Source: Candidatus Methylopumilus universalis
Lineage (GTDB): Bacteria; Pseudomonadota; Gammaproteobacteria; Burkholderiales; Methylophilaceae
Direction: 5' to 3'
Assembly (NCBI GenBank): GCA_945883335.1
Contig: CAMCXI010000001.1
Location: forward strand, 124,001 to 188,000
Length of the DNA: 64,000 nt
Made by a program: the position numbers and the translations under genes. The number at the start of each line of letters is the position of its first letter. The first letter of the stretch is position 1. The notes under the pieces were generated by a model. That model saw only the letters and a program-made list of their open reading frames with translations. It did not search any database and had not been told where the DNA came from. Positions 1 through 8,305 of this stretch are shown here, piece by piece.

Positions 1-81
1 ACCTCTCTAGTCACAATATTATTAGGCTTTGGTATTTTAATGAGTATTCATACCCACAAAACTTTGATGTCGACTTCATGA
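1..81 (+). CDS. rodA: Rod-shape protein RodA (peptidoglycan polymerase), C-terminal end only
   Basis: The first 26 codons read as the tail of a membrane protein containing GFGILMSIHTH and stopping at TGA 79-81. This matches the conserved C-terminus of RodA/MrdB, the SEDS-family glycan polymerase of the elongasome. The gene continues upstream of the window. Its stop overlaps the rlpA start (ATGA), so the two are translationally coupled. The call rests on this short tail and on the usual rodA-rlpA-dacA order. Confidence 0.8.
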   Translation, partial: TSLVTILLGFGILMSIHTHKTLMSTS

Positions 82-1061
82 AATTAATCAATATTTTTAT
101 TCTAACTTTACTTACCTTTTTACTCGTTGCCTGCGGGGGAAGTCCGTCGGTTAAGACGAGCGAGCCAACTAAGCCGACGGAGGTGAGTAAAGCTAAAAAG
201 TCGGGAGGCTATTACTTAGATGATGGTCCTGGCGATAATCCGCCAGCTAATATTGATGCGATTCCTGATGCGGTACCGCGTGTTGAAACTTTGCTTGTGC
301 GTGCGAATAAGCCCTATGTTGCGCTTGGGAATAGCTATACGCCGATGACGGAGTATCAGCCATATAAAAAGCGCGGCGTTGCGTCTTGGTATGGCAAGCG
401 CTATCACGGACAAAAAACTTCAGCAGGTGAAGTGTACGATATGTATGGCATGACAGGAGCGCATACCGTATTGCCGCTTCCTAGTTATGTGCGTGTGACT
501 AATCCAGAAAATCAGAAGTCTGTCATCATAAGGATCAATGATCGTGGTCCATTTCATAGTGATCGACTAATTGATCTATCTTACGCGGCGTCTTATAAGC
601 TGGGCTTAGCTGGCAAGGGCAGCGGGATCGTCGATGTGGAAGCGATCGATCCAAGAAAGTTTGTTCAAAATGCGCCGCCAGCTTCAGCGCCAAAAGCAAT
701 GCCACCAACGGAGGCATCATCCGTGATTGTTGAGCCATTAAAAACCGCAAATATTCCGGCGCCAACCGTGATTGAAAGTACTTCTTCATCAACGTCGCCA
801 TCAACACAAGGCAAGTTAACTCCGCCGCCAGTATCAGGTGCTTTTGTTCAAGTGGGCGCTTTCAAGTCGGCAGAAAATGCTGAGTTGTTGTCTAGGAAAA
901 TCACAGGGCAAAATTTAGTTGAAAATACGCCCGTGAATAGCTGGTACAATCAGGGCATACACCGCGTCCGTATTGGACCTTATGCAAATCGGTCGGAAGC
1001 AGAGCTTGCGGCAGCTAAGGTAAAAAAAGCATTAGGCCTGAACACGTATATTGTTGATTAA
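78..1061 (+). CDS. rlpA: RlpA family septal-ring lytic transglycosylase lipoprotein
   Basis: A 327-residue lipoprotein. The signal peptide ends in lipobox LVAC, with the acylated cysteine at residue 19. Residues about 98-190 form the RlpA double-psi beta-barrel (GVASWYGKRYHGQKT and later NDRGPF). A Pro/Ser/Thr-rich linker follows, and the C-terminal 75 residues are a SPOR domain (AFVQVGAFKS) that binds denuded glycan at the septum. Family members cleave stem-less peptidoglycan strands. The ATG overlaps the rodA stop and dacA follows at once, giving the standard cell-wall cluster. Activity of this protein is inferred from family. Confidence 0.95.
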   Translation: MKLINIFILTLLTFLLVACGGSPSVKTSEPTKPTEVSKAKKSGGYYLDDGPGDNPPANIDAIPDAVPRVETLLVRANKPYVALGNSYTPMTEYQPYKKRGVASWYGKRYHGQKTSAGEVYDMYGMTGAHTVLPLPSYVRVTNPENQKSVIIRINDRGPFHSDRLIDLSYAASYKLGLAGKGSGIVDVEAIDPRKFVQNAPPASAPKAMPPTEASSVIVEPLKTANIPAPTVIESTSSSTSPSTQGKLTPPPVSGAFVQVGAFKSAENAELLSRKITGQNLVENTPVNSWYNQGIHRVRIGPYANRSEAELAAAKVKKALGLNTYIVD

Positions 1062-1095
1062 CCCTAAAACTAACAAAGAAATCCTGATAAAAAAC

Positions 1096-2241
1096 ATGAA
1101 TTATTTCACTTCCTTTTTTGTGCTCATTTTTAGTTTGTTGCTCAGTTCTTTTGCTGGTAATACGTATGCTGAAGTTCCAGTCGCGCCAGAGCTAGCAGTT
1201 AAAGCTTATTTGCTAAAAGATTTTAATAGTAATCTCGTGCTAGCTGAACAGCGGAGCCAAAACCGAGTTGAGCCGGCTTCACTTACTAAGCTGATGACGG
1301 CATATCTTTCATTCAAAGCACTAAAAAATGGCCAGTTGCAATTAGATCAAACCCTGCCGATTTCTGAAAAAGCTTGGCGTATTGAAGGCTCAAAAATGTT
1401 CGTCGATACCACCATGACAGTGACGGTAGATGAGCTTTTGCATGGCATGATTGTTCAGTCAGGTAATGATGCCTCTATTGCATTGGCTGAAGGCATTGGT
1501 GGAACGGAAGAGGCTTTTGCAACAAAAATGAACAAAGAAGCAGCACGTCTAGGCATGAAAAATACGCATTTTATGAATGCGACAGGCTTGCCAGATGCGC
1601 AGCACTTCACCACGGCTTATGACCTCTCATTGCTTGCAACGGCATTAGTTCAAGACTTTCCAGAGCAATATAAAAGGTTGTATTCCGTTAAAGAATATAC
1701 CTACAACAAAATCACTCAGCCAAACCGCAACCGTTTATTGTGGCTTGATCCAAATGTGGATGGCATGAAAACAGGCCATACTGAGTCAGCAGGTTTTTGT
1801 TTGATTTCGTCCGCTAAGCGCGGAGAGCATCGTTTAATTTCTGTGGTGCTTGGCGCCGCGAATGACAATGCACGTGCGACAGAAAGTCAAAAATTATTAA
1901 ACTATGGCTACCAGTTCTTTGACTCACATTTAGTTTACAAAGCTGGCGCAACGATTGCGACGCAAAAAGTTTGGAAGGGCAGTGAAAGCAAGTTAGTGGC
2001 AACAACTTTTCACGACCTATATGTGACTTTGCCTAAAGGCGATTACGCAAGAGCTAAGGCTAAAGTGATCAGCAAGCAGCCTTTAATTGCGCCAGTCGCC
2101 AAAGGACAAGAAATCGGCAGCATACAATTTGTCATCGATGGAAAAGTGGTTGATGAGCAAAAGCTAGTTGCTGCAAAAGAGGTTAAAGTCGCTGGTATTT
2201 TTGGCAGACTTTGGGATAGTTTTATGTTGTTGTTTGCTTAA
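1096..2241 (+). CDS. dacA: D-alanyl-D-alanine carboxypeptidase (class C low-molecular-mass PBP, DacA/PBP5-type)
   Basis: About 381 residues. A cleavable signal peptide (hydrophobic residues 7-20, likely cleavage after AYA-like NTYA near residue 25) is followed by the serine peptidase domain: S62-L-T-K65, the SGN motif in VQSGNDAS, and KTG in GMKTGHT. The last 100 residues are the beta-rich PBP5 C-terminal domain and end in an amphipathic helix that anchors the protein to the inner membrane. It removes terminal D-Ala from stem pentapeptides. ATG 1096 is chosen over an in-frame TTG at 1051 because only it begins with a signal peptide. Confidence 0.95.
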   Translation: MNYFTSFFVLIFSLLLSSFAGNTYAEVPVAPELAVKAYLLKDFNSNLVLAEQRSQNRVEPASLTKLMTAYLSFKALKNGQLQLDQTLPISEKAWRIEGSKMFVDTTMTVTVDELLHGMIVQSGNDASIALAEGIGGTEEAFATKMNKEAARLGMKNTHFMNATGLPDAQHFTTAYDLSLLATALVQDFPEQYKRLYSVKEYTYNKITQPNRNRLLWLDPNVDGMKTGHTESAGFCLISSAKRGEHRLISVVLGAANDNARATESQKLLNYGYQFFDSHLVYKAGATIATQKVWKGSESKLVATTFHDLYVTLPKGDYARAKAKVISKQPLIAPVAKGQEIGSIQFVIDGKVVDEQKLVAAKEVKVAGIFGRLWDSFMLLFA

Positions 2242-2256
2242 TAGCGGATAAATACG

Positions 2257-2547
2257 ATGACAGATCAAAAGCCTGAATTAAGAACACCAGAAGAAACGCT
2301 GATTGAGTTTCCCTGTGATTTTTTGATTAAAGTCATGGGGGAGACGAGTGATGATTTTGCTAATGCTATGGTCCAAGTGATTCAAGCGCATGAGTCAACG
2401 TTCGATGCTTCAAAGGTCGATATGCGTGCGAGTAGCGGCGGCCGATTTATCAGTCTGACTTGTAATGTGCATGTCACTTCCAAAGTTCAATTGGACAGTA
2501 TTTATCGTGCGCTCTCAGAACATCCGCAAGTGAAATACGTCCTGTAA
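2257..2547 (+). CDS. ybeD: YbeD/DUF493 family protein
   Basis: A 96-residue protein with the DUF493 ferredoxin-like alpha/beta fold, resembling ACT/allosteric domains: FPCDFLIKVMG near the N-terminus and a C-terminal HPQVKYVL. Its molecular role is not established. In proteobacteria it lies between dacA and lipB, as here (15 bp from dacA, 15 bp to lipB). A regulatory role in lipoate metabolism or the cell wall is only a guess from location. Confidence 0.9.
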   Translation: MTDQKPELRTPEETLIEFPCDFLIKVMGETSDDFANAMVQVIQAHESTFDASKVDMRASSGGRFISLTCNVHVTSKVQLDSIYRALSEHPQVKYVL

Positions 2548-2562
2548 TTTGAGTTTAAAGCA

Positions 2563-3189
2563 TTGAGTAAAATCCCCGTTATTCGTCATTTAGGGCGCAC
2601 TGAGTTTGAACCCACTTGGCGAGCCATGCAGAATTTCACTACAAACCGAACTAGTGAAACGCCAGATGAAATCTGGCTCACCGAACACTCTCCCGTTTAT
2701 ACCTTAGGCCTTAATCGAAAAGATGTGCGTATGCCATCGCGCGATGACATTCATGTCGTCAATACCGATAGGGGTGGAAAAATCACTTATCATGGTCCTG
2801 GCCAAAGTATTATTTATGTGCTGATTGATTTGAAACGCAAAGGCATTAACGTCCGGCAATTAGTCAGCGCAATGGAAAATTCGGTAGTGGCTTTACTTCA
2901 AGAAGCGAATATCGATGCAGCTTCTAAAACGGATGCCCCAGGGGTTTATGTTCAAGAGAAAAAGATTGCATCGCTTGGGTTACGTTTAAAAAAAGAATGT
3001 TGTTATCACGGTCTATCACTTAATGTAGATATGGATTTATCACCGTTTAATGCGATCGATCCATGCGGCTATCAAGGCTTAGAGGTCACGCAGTTAAAAT
3101 CCTTAGGGGTAGATTTAACGCAAACAGAAACCGCCACAAAACTGTTAAAATACCTGACTAAAGAATTAGGCTATTCCATTTCAATATGA
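2563..3189 (+). CDS. lipB: Octanoyl-[acyl-carrier-protein]-protein N-octanoyltransferase
   Basis: A 208-residue LipB. It moves octanoate from acyl carrier protein to lipoyl domains, the first step of lipoate synthesis. Visible motifs are [12 protein letters not shown], the lysine-containing KIASLGLR, and the catalytic-cysteine region AIDPCGYQG. The start appears to be TTG at 2563: no in-frame ATG lies nearby and the N-terminus [16 protein letters not shown] aligns with the family. Its stop overlaps the lipA start (ATGA), so the pair is coupled. Confidence 0.95.
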   Translation: MSKIPVIRHLGRTEFEPTWRAMQNFTTNRTSETPDEIWLTEHSPVYTLGLNRKDVRMPSRDDIHVVNTDRGGKITYHGPGQSIIYVLIDLKRKGINVRQLVSAMENSVVALLQEANIDAASKTDAPGVYVQEKKIASLGLRLKKECCYHGLSLNVDMDLSPFNAIDPCGYQGLEVTQLKSLGVDLTQTETATKLLKYLTKELGYSISI

Positions 3190-4154
3190 CCGAACAAGCG
3201 AACAAATCTGCTGAATTAAAACGCCCAAGTAAAATTGCCGGCGTGAAAGAAACCAGCGAACAAAAAACTGCACGCATTCCCATTAAAATTGTGCCGCAAG
3301 CGCCGATGCGTAAGCCCGAATGGATTAGGATGAAAGTGCCTGATAGCGCACGCTTTCAAGAAATCAAACAAGTCCTTCGTGAAAACAAACTGCATACGGT
3401 ATGTGAAGAAGCTTCATGCCCGAATATTGGCGAATGCTTTAGTGGCGGGACAGCGACCTTTATGATTTTGGGTGATATTTGTACGCGTCGTTGTCCATTT
3501 TGTGACGTGTCACATGGCAAACCATTACCACCAGATATCAATGAACCTACTAATCTAGCCCGAACCATTGCGCAAATGCATTTGCGATATGTTGTCATTA
3601 CAAGTGTGGACAGAGATGACTTAATGGATGGCGGCGCACAGCATTTTGTCGACTGTATACAATCTGTTCGTGAGCAATCTCCAAACATCAAAATAGAAGT
3701 GTTAGTCCCTGATTTTCGTGGCCGTTTAGACATTGCGGTAGAAGTTCTCAAGATCGCTCCTCCTGATGTCATGAACCACAATTTAGAAACGGTGCCACGC
3801 CTTTATAAACAAGCGCGTCCAGGGGCTGACTACCAAAACTCACTGAACCTTCTTAAAGTCTTTGGTGAGCTTCACCCGGACGTGCCGACCAAGTCAGGCT
3901 TAATGTTGGGCTTGGGTGAAACAGATGAAGAGATTTTAGAGGTGATGCAAGATTTACGTGCCCATGGCGTTACCATGCTCACACTAGGACAATACTTACA
4001 GCCAAGCCAACATCATTTGCCAGTGTTGCGTTTTGTGACGCCTGAACGCTTTGCTGAGTTTGAGCAACAAGCCCTTGCAATGGGTTTTACAAAAGCAGCT
4101 TGTGGCCCAATGGTGAGAAGTTCATACCATGCAGATACACAAGCTGGTATTTAA
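3186..4154 (+). CDS. lipA: Lipoyl synthase, radical SAM
   Basis: A 322-residue LipA that inserts two sulfurs into octanoyl-lysine of E2 and GcvH proteins. Both cluster motifs are present: the auxiliary cluster cysteines in [12 protein letters not shown] and the radical-SAM CxxxCxxC in [10 protein letters not shown]-terminal RSSYHAD supplies the serine ligand region of the auxiliary cluster. The first 45 residues are a Lys-rich extension typical of betaproteobacteria. It overlaps lipB by 4 bp. Confidence 0.97.
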   Translation: MTEQANKSAELKRPSKIAGVKETSEQKTARIPIKIVPQAPMRKPEWIRMKVPDSARFQEIKQVLRENKLHTVCEEASCPNIGECFSGGTATFMILGDICTRRCPFCDVSHGKPLPPDINEPTNLARTIAQMHLRYVVITSVDRDDLMDGGAQHFVDCIQSVREQSPNIKIEVLVPDFRGRLDIAVEVLKIAPPDVMNHNLETVPRLYKQARPGADYQNSLNLLKVFGELHPDVPTKSGLMLGLGETDEEILEVMQDLRAHGVTMLTLGQYLQPSQHHLPVLRFVTPERFAEFEQQALAMGFTKAACGPMVRSSYHADTQAGI

Positions 4155-4169
4155 TCTAAGGAATTTTTG

Positions 4170-5177
4170 ATGACTAAATTACGATGGGGAATTTTAGGCG
4201 CAGCGCGAGTTAATGAGCGATTGCTACCTGCTATCGCCCAAGCGAGCAATTCTGAACTCGTTGCCATAGCGAGTCGTCGTCAAGGTGCGGCGGCGGAAAC
4301 GCTGGCTAAATATGCGCCGCAGTTGCAAGGTGTAAAAACATACGATGCGCTTGAAGACTTGCTCGGCGATGCCAACGTTCAAGCTGTTTATATTCCGCTT
4401 GCTAACCATGAGCATGCAGAATGGGCGATTAAAGCAATCAACTCGGGAAAGCATGTGCTGGTTGAAAAGCCAATGGCGATTAAGGTCTCAGATATTGAGG
4501 CAATAGAAGCGGCTGCCTTAAAGCACGGTGTCAAAGTGATGGAAGGCTTTATGTATCGGTTTCATCCTCAGCATCAGCGTGTTAAAGAGATTGTTGGATC
4601 AGGTCTCATTGGTGAAGTCATGTTTGCGAAAGCGAGCTATTCCTTCATGATGCGTGAGGCCCGCATGTATCGATTAGCCAATGATACGAACAATGGCGGT
4701 GGCGCAATGTGGGACATCGGGCCATATGCCATTCATACCTTACGACATTGCTTTGATACTGCGCCAATCAGTGTAATGGCAACTACAAAGTACGCTAAAA
4801 CAGGGGCTGACATTTCAACCAGTGGAGTCATCGATTTTGGTGATGGCAAGCGTGGTCACTTTGATACGAGTTTTGAGTGTAGTCGTCAGTCTGAATATAC
4901 GATTGTTGGTACAAAGGGCAGTATTAAGTGCCATACCGTTTGGCAGTTGCCAGGCTCTAACGATTTACCCGTTGTGAGTTGGTGGACTGAGGATGGACGT
5001 AAGGGTGAGGGCGTTTATTTAGCGAGTAATCATTTCGATCTTGAAATTGAACACTTCAGCGATTGTGTCCTAAATGACAAACCAACTTTGTTGAGCTTTG
5101 ATGATGCTAAGAATAACTGCGCAACAATCATAGCGACGCTTGAGTCTGCCGCATCAGGAGAATTGGTGAAAATTTAA
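4170..5177 (+). CDS. Gfo/Idh/MocA family NAD(P)-dependent oxidoreductase
   Basis: About 335 residues. The N-terminal Rossmann domain has the dinucleotide motif GILGAARV, then the EKPM motif whose lysine contributes to catalysis (HVLVEKPMA). The C-terminal alpha/beta substrate domain contains GGGAMWDIGPY. The substrate, probably a sugar or polyol, cannot be told from sequence. ATG 4170 is preferred because AAGGA lies 7 bp upstream. It follows lipA closely and its stop overlaps the next gene (TAATG). Confidence 0.88.
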   Translation: MTKLRWGILGAARVNERLLPAIAQASNSELVAIASRRQGAAAETLAKYAPQLQGVKTYDALEDLLGDANVQAVYIPLANHEHAEWAIKAINSGKHVLVEKPMAIKVSDIEAIEAAALKHGVKVMEGFMYRFHPQHQRVKEIVGSGLIGEVMFAKASYSFMMREARMYRLANDTNNGGGAMWDIGPYAIHTLRHCFDTAPISVMATTKYAKTGADISTSGVIDFGDGKRGHFDTSFECSRQSEYTIVGTKGSIKCHTVWQLPGSNDLPVVSWWTEDGRKGEGVYLASNHFDLEIEHFSDCVLNDKPTLLSFDDAKNNCATIIATLESAASGELVKI

Positions 5178-5590
5178 TGAGCAATGCGTGTATATTTTGT
5201 GATTCAGTAGGCGGTGAGTTACTTTGGCAGGATGATTTGTGCCGAGTTGTCCTAGTGGATGATCCAAATTATGTTGGCTTTTGCCGTGTGATTTTGAATG
5301 AGCACATTAAAGAAATGACGGATTTGATTGAGGCCGAACGTATCAAAGTGATGCAGATGACATTTGTGGTTGAGCAAGTTTTACGTGATGTTTTAAAGCC
5401 CACAAAAATCAATCTAGCGAGCCTCGGCAATAAAACGCCACATATCCATTGGCATGTGATTCCGAGGTTCGAAACCGATGCACATTTTCCTGAAGCGGTT
5501 TGGAGTGCTGCAGTTCGCCAAACCAATAAGCCAAAAGTTGATGGCTTATTTGCTATCCTCCAAGCTAAGCTTGATGAAGCTTTAATCTAA
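5177..5590 (+). CDS. HIT family nucleotide-binding protein
   Basis: A 137-residue histidine-triad protein: HIHWHVIPRF carries the HxHxH signature, and an N-terminal CIFC pair may bind metal. HIT proteins hydrolyse or transfer nucleotides from dinucleoside polyphosphates or AMP-amidates. The exact substrate is unknown. The start overlaps the preceding oxidoreductase stop, which indicates co-translation. The 3' end runs 4 bp into the convergent ferredoxin-like gene. Confidence 0.9.
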   Translation: MSNACIFCDSVGGELLWQDDLCRVVLVDDPNYVGFCRVILNEHIKEMTDLIEAERIKVMQMTFVVEQVLRDVLKPTKINLASLGNKTPHIHWHVIPRFETDAHFPEAVWSAAVRQTNKPKVDGLFAILQAKLDEALI

Positions 5591-5901
5591 ATAACTTGTA
5601 AGCGCGCCACTAATTTACCTGCTTGTAAATGTGAGCTGATAATTTCGTCGATGTCCTCTAAGTCGACAAACGTGTACCAAACAGCTTCTGGATAAATAAC
5701 CATTAAAGGGCCTTCCCCACAACGGTCCAAGCAACCTGCACGGTTGACTCTAGTTTTGTTTTTACCGTTGAGATTTAATTTTTTGACTTCTGCTTTCATA
5801 TGGTCAAAAGCAGCTTCTGCGTTATGGTCAGTGCAGCAGTTCGATCCATCTTCACGCTTGTTGAGACAAAAAAATACATGATGTTGGTAATGCGTTTCCA
5901 T
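5587..5901 (-). CDS. (2Fe-2S) ferredoxin domain-containing protein (thioredoxin-like fold)
   Basis: A 104-residue protein resembling the thioredoxin-like 2Fe-2S ferredoxins. Cysteines occur in HVFFCLN, NCCTDH, and the C-terminal pair GCLDRCGEGP. The ending YPEAVWYTFVDLEDI is typical of this group. Electron partner unknown. ATG 5901 is preferred over ATG 5907 because TCCT on the plus strand (AGGA on the coding strand) gives 6-nt spacing. It is the last gene of the metH-mpl-tonB set, 30 bp after tonB. Confidence 0.87.
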   Translation of the reverse strand: METHYQHHVFFCLNKREDGSNCCTDHNAEAAFDHMKAEVKKLNLNGKNKTRVNRAGCLDRCGEGPLMVIYPEAVWYTFVDLEDIDEIISSHLQAGKLVARLQVI

Positions 5902-5931
5902 AAACATTCCTGACGTCTTTATTTAAATAGG

Positions 5932-6891
5932 CTATTCGGTCGCTTTTGTTGCCAAACTATCTTCTTTTGTGAAAATCCAAGTTCTGGTGATATCCAGAAT
6001 ATCGACTTCTTTTCGCAAGTCTTCTGGAAAGGCAGCATAAGGCGAGCCCATTTCAACAATACGTTTTGCGGCATTATCTAACACTGGGTAACCCGAACTA
6101 TGTCTAATTTCGACTTTCTCGACATCGCCGCTAGACTTGATATAAACAGTGAGCTGTAACTGACCATAAATTTTCTGATCTTTTGCAGCTTCTGGATAAT
6201 TGACATTGCCAATCCGTTCAACTTTTTGACGCCATGATTCTACGTAGCTTGCAAATCGATATTCCTGGGCGCGCGCGCCTATCGATTTACGTTTGGGACG
6301 CTTTTGATAGTCGTCTTGTTGTTTGTTAATTTGCGCTTCTAGTCTCGCCATCTCCAAGCTCGCACTCATTAAGTCGCTGGTATTGAGTTGTTTTCTTGTC
6401 GAATCTTGGACACTGGTTCCAGGATTTGTCGGCTGTATTTTTTGAGTGGGATTGGTTTCGATGGCATGCGTTGCTTTGAGCTGACTCATCAAGGCTTGAG
6501 CTTCTTTATTAAGCTCAGCAAGACGCACGGCTTTTCGATTTGCCTCAGCTTCTGCCTGGGCTAATCTTTTCTCTAATGCTTTTGAGCGATGCTCCATGTT
6601 GGCGTCTGTGAGTTTATTCTTTTGCCAAGGCAGTGCTGATTTTAGTTTGCGATTTTCTGATGTATTGCCGCCACCATCTAGATTTGCTTGCGCTAGTGCG
6701 TCAGCTTTCTTTGGTCGTTTATGGTGTTTGCTGTTCACTAAGACCACATCTAATGCAGATATTTGGTCTTTGAAAAACTGTAGAGCAGGGGGCTGAAATT
6801 TGACGAAAACGATGACTAGTAGATGAAGAAAGGCTGAAACCAATAAAGCTAGGGCAAAGAAGTCTAGCTTTTTTAGTCTACCTAACAACAT
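5932..6891 (-). CDS. TonB family energy-transducer protein
   Basis: A 319-residue protein with one N-terminal inner-membrane helix (about residues 10-32). A long periplasmic region follows, with a charged, coiled-coil-like stretch (about 105-145), and the C-terminal TonB domain (about 225-315: NYPEAAKDQKIYGQLQL, SGYPVLDNAA). It should pass proton-motive force to outer-membrane receptors. No exbB/exbD is nearby, and the usual Pro-Lys spacer is replaced by a Lys/Gln/Ala-rich helix. It lies 21 bp downstream of mpl. Confidence 0.85.
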   Translation of the reverse strand: MLLGRLKKLDFFALALLVSAFLHLLVIVFVKFQPPALQFFKDQISALDVVLVNSKHHKRPKKADALAQANLDGGGNTSENRKLKSALPWQKNKLTDANMEHRSKALEKRLAQAEAEANRKAVRLAELNKEAQALMSQLKATHAIETNPTQKIQPTNPGTSVQDSTRKQLNTSDLMSASLEMARLEAQINKQQDDYQKRPKRKSIGARAQEYRFASYVESWRQKVERIGNVNYPEAAKDQKIYGQLQLTVYIKSSGDVEKVEIRHSSGYPVLDNAAKRIVEMGSPYAAFPEDLRKEVDILDITRTWIFTKEDSLATKATE

Positions 6892-6912
6892 GCTTGAGGT
6901 TTTTGGTACTGA

Positions 6913-8301
6913 CTACTGTGCAAGCTGTGTGAGTAGCTTTTGATGAATGCCACCAAACCCACCATTGCTCATCACTAAAACTTGGTCGCCACTTTTCGCT
7001 TCCGAAGCAATTGCTGTAACTAGTGTGTCCAGGTTTTCAAAAACCTTGGCTTTGCTCCCCATTGGTGCAAGTGCTTCGCTCGCATCCCAGCCTAAATTTG
7101 CACCATAGCAAAATACTAAATCGGCATCGACCAAGCTCACGGGCAATGCTTGTTTCATCACGCCCAACTTCATGGTGTTAGAGCGTGGCTCTAGCACAGC
7201 CAAAATCCTCGCTTTGCCTACTTTTGCTCGCAAGCCAGCCACCGTTGTAGTAATGGCTGTTGGGTGATGTGCAAAGTCGTCATAGACACTAATGCCCTGC
7301 TCAATTCCACGCAGTTCCATGCGACGTTTCACATTTTGGAATAGGCCAAGTGCGGTAATCCCGACTTCTACAGCAACACCAACGTGGCGAGCTGCTGCAA
7401 GCGCAGCAAGCGCATTCATGCGATTGTGTTCACCAAGTAATTCCCATTTCACGCGACCAACAACGTTGCCATTTAAGATGACATCGAAGCTGCCATCAGG
7501 ATCGGCTTCCCCACCATGCCAGCCATCGTTTGCGCCAAAATGTTCTACGGGTGTCCAGCAACCGCGGTCAATGACACGCTTTAAGCTTTCTTCTTTGCAA
7601 TTAGCAACGACCAAGCCTTGCTGAGGAACTGTTCTGACTAAATGATGGAACTGGGTTTCGATTGCATGTAAGTCAGCAAATATATCGGCATGGTCAAACT
7701 CAAGATTATTGAGGATGGCTGTTCGTGGGCCGTAGTGCACAAACTTTGAGCGCTTGTCGAAGAACGCAGTGTCGTACTCATCAGCTTCAATCACAAAAAA
7801 TGGCGAAGTACTTTTAAAATCTTGTGTAGGCTTTTGTGGAAAACGTGCTGATACTGAAAAGTTTTGCGGTACGCCACCAATCAAGAAGCCTGGCGCTAAG
7901 CCTGCATGCTCTAAAATCCATGCGAGCATCGAAGATGTAGTGGTTTTTCCATGCGTGCCAGCAACGGCTAACACCCATTTACTTGGCTCACCTTGTGGGT
8001 GCAAGATGTTTTCAGCAAGCCATTGCGGGCCAGAAATGTAAGGAAGTCCTTTGTTCAGGATTTCTTCCATGAGAGGGTTGCCACGGGAAACCACATTACC
8101 GATGACATAGATGTCTGGATTGAGTTCGGTTTGGCTTGGGTCGAAACCCTCAATGAGTTTGATGCCTTGGGCTTCAAGTTGCGTGCTCATTGGCGGATAA
8201 ACATTGGCATCACAACCAGTGACAGTATGGCCTGCATCTTTTGCTAATACTGCAATGCCGCCCATGAATGTGCCGCAAATGCCGAGAATATGAATATGCA
8301 T
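6913..8301 (-). CDS. mpl: UDP-N-acetylmuramate:L-alanyl-gamma-D-glutamyl-meso-diaminopimelate ligase
   Basis: A 462-residue Mur-ligase family enzyme for peptidoglycan recycling, joining recovered tripeptide to UDP-MurNAc. The N-terminal HILGICGTFMGGIA is diagnostic for Mpl against MurC. The ATP site is GTHGKTTTSSM near residue 116, the central domain has NNLEFDHADIF, and the C-terminal domain has VYDDFAHHPTAI. It starts 4 bp after the metH stop, so it is probably co-transcribed with metH. Confidence 0.95.
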   Translation of the reverse strand: MHIHILGICGTFMGGIAVLAKDAGHTVTGCDANVYPPMSTQLEAQGIKLIEGFDPSQTELNPDIYVIGNVVSRGNPLMEEILNKGLPYISGPQWLAENILHPQGEPSKWVLAVAGTHGKTTTSSMLAWILEHAGLAPGFLIGGVPQNFSVSARFPQKPTQDFKSTSPFFVIEADEYDTAFFDKRSKFVHYGPRTAILNNLEFDHADIFADLHAIETQFHHLVRTVPQQGLVVANCKEESLKRVIDRGCWTPVEHFGANDGWHGGEADPDGSFDVILNGNVVGRVKWELLGEHNRMNALAALAAARHVGVAVEVGITALGLFQNVKRRMELRGIEQGISVYDDFAHHPTAITTTVAGLRAKVGKARILAVLEPRSNTMKLGVMKQALPVSLVDADLVFCYGANLGWDASEALAPMGSKAKVFENLDTLVTAIASEAKSGDQVLVMSNGGFGGIHQKLLTQLAQ

Positions 8302-8305
8302 TTGG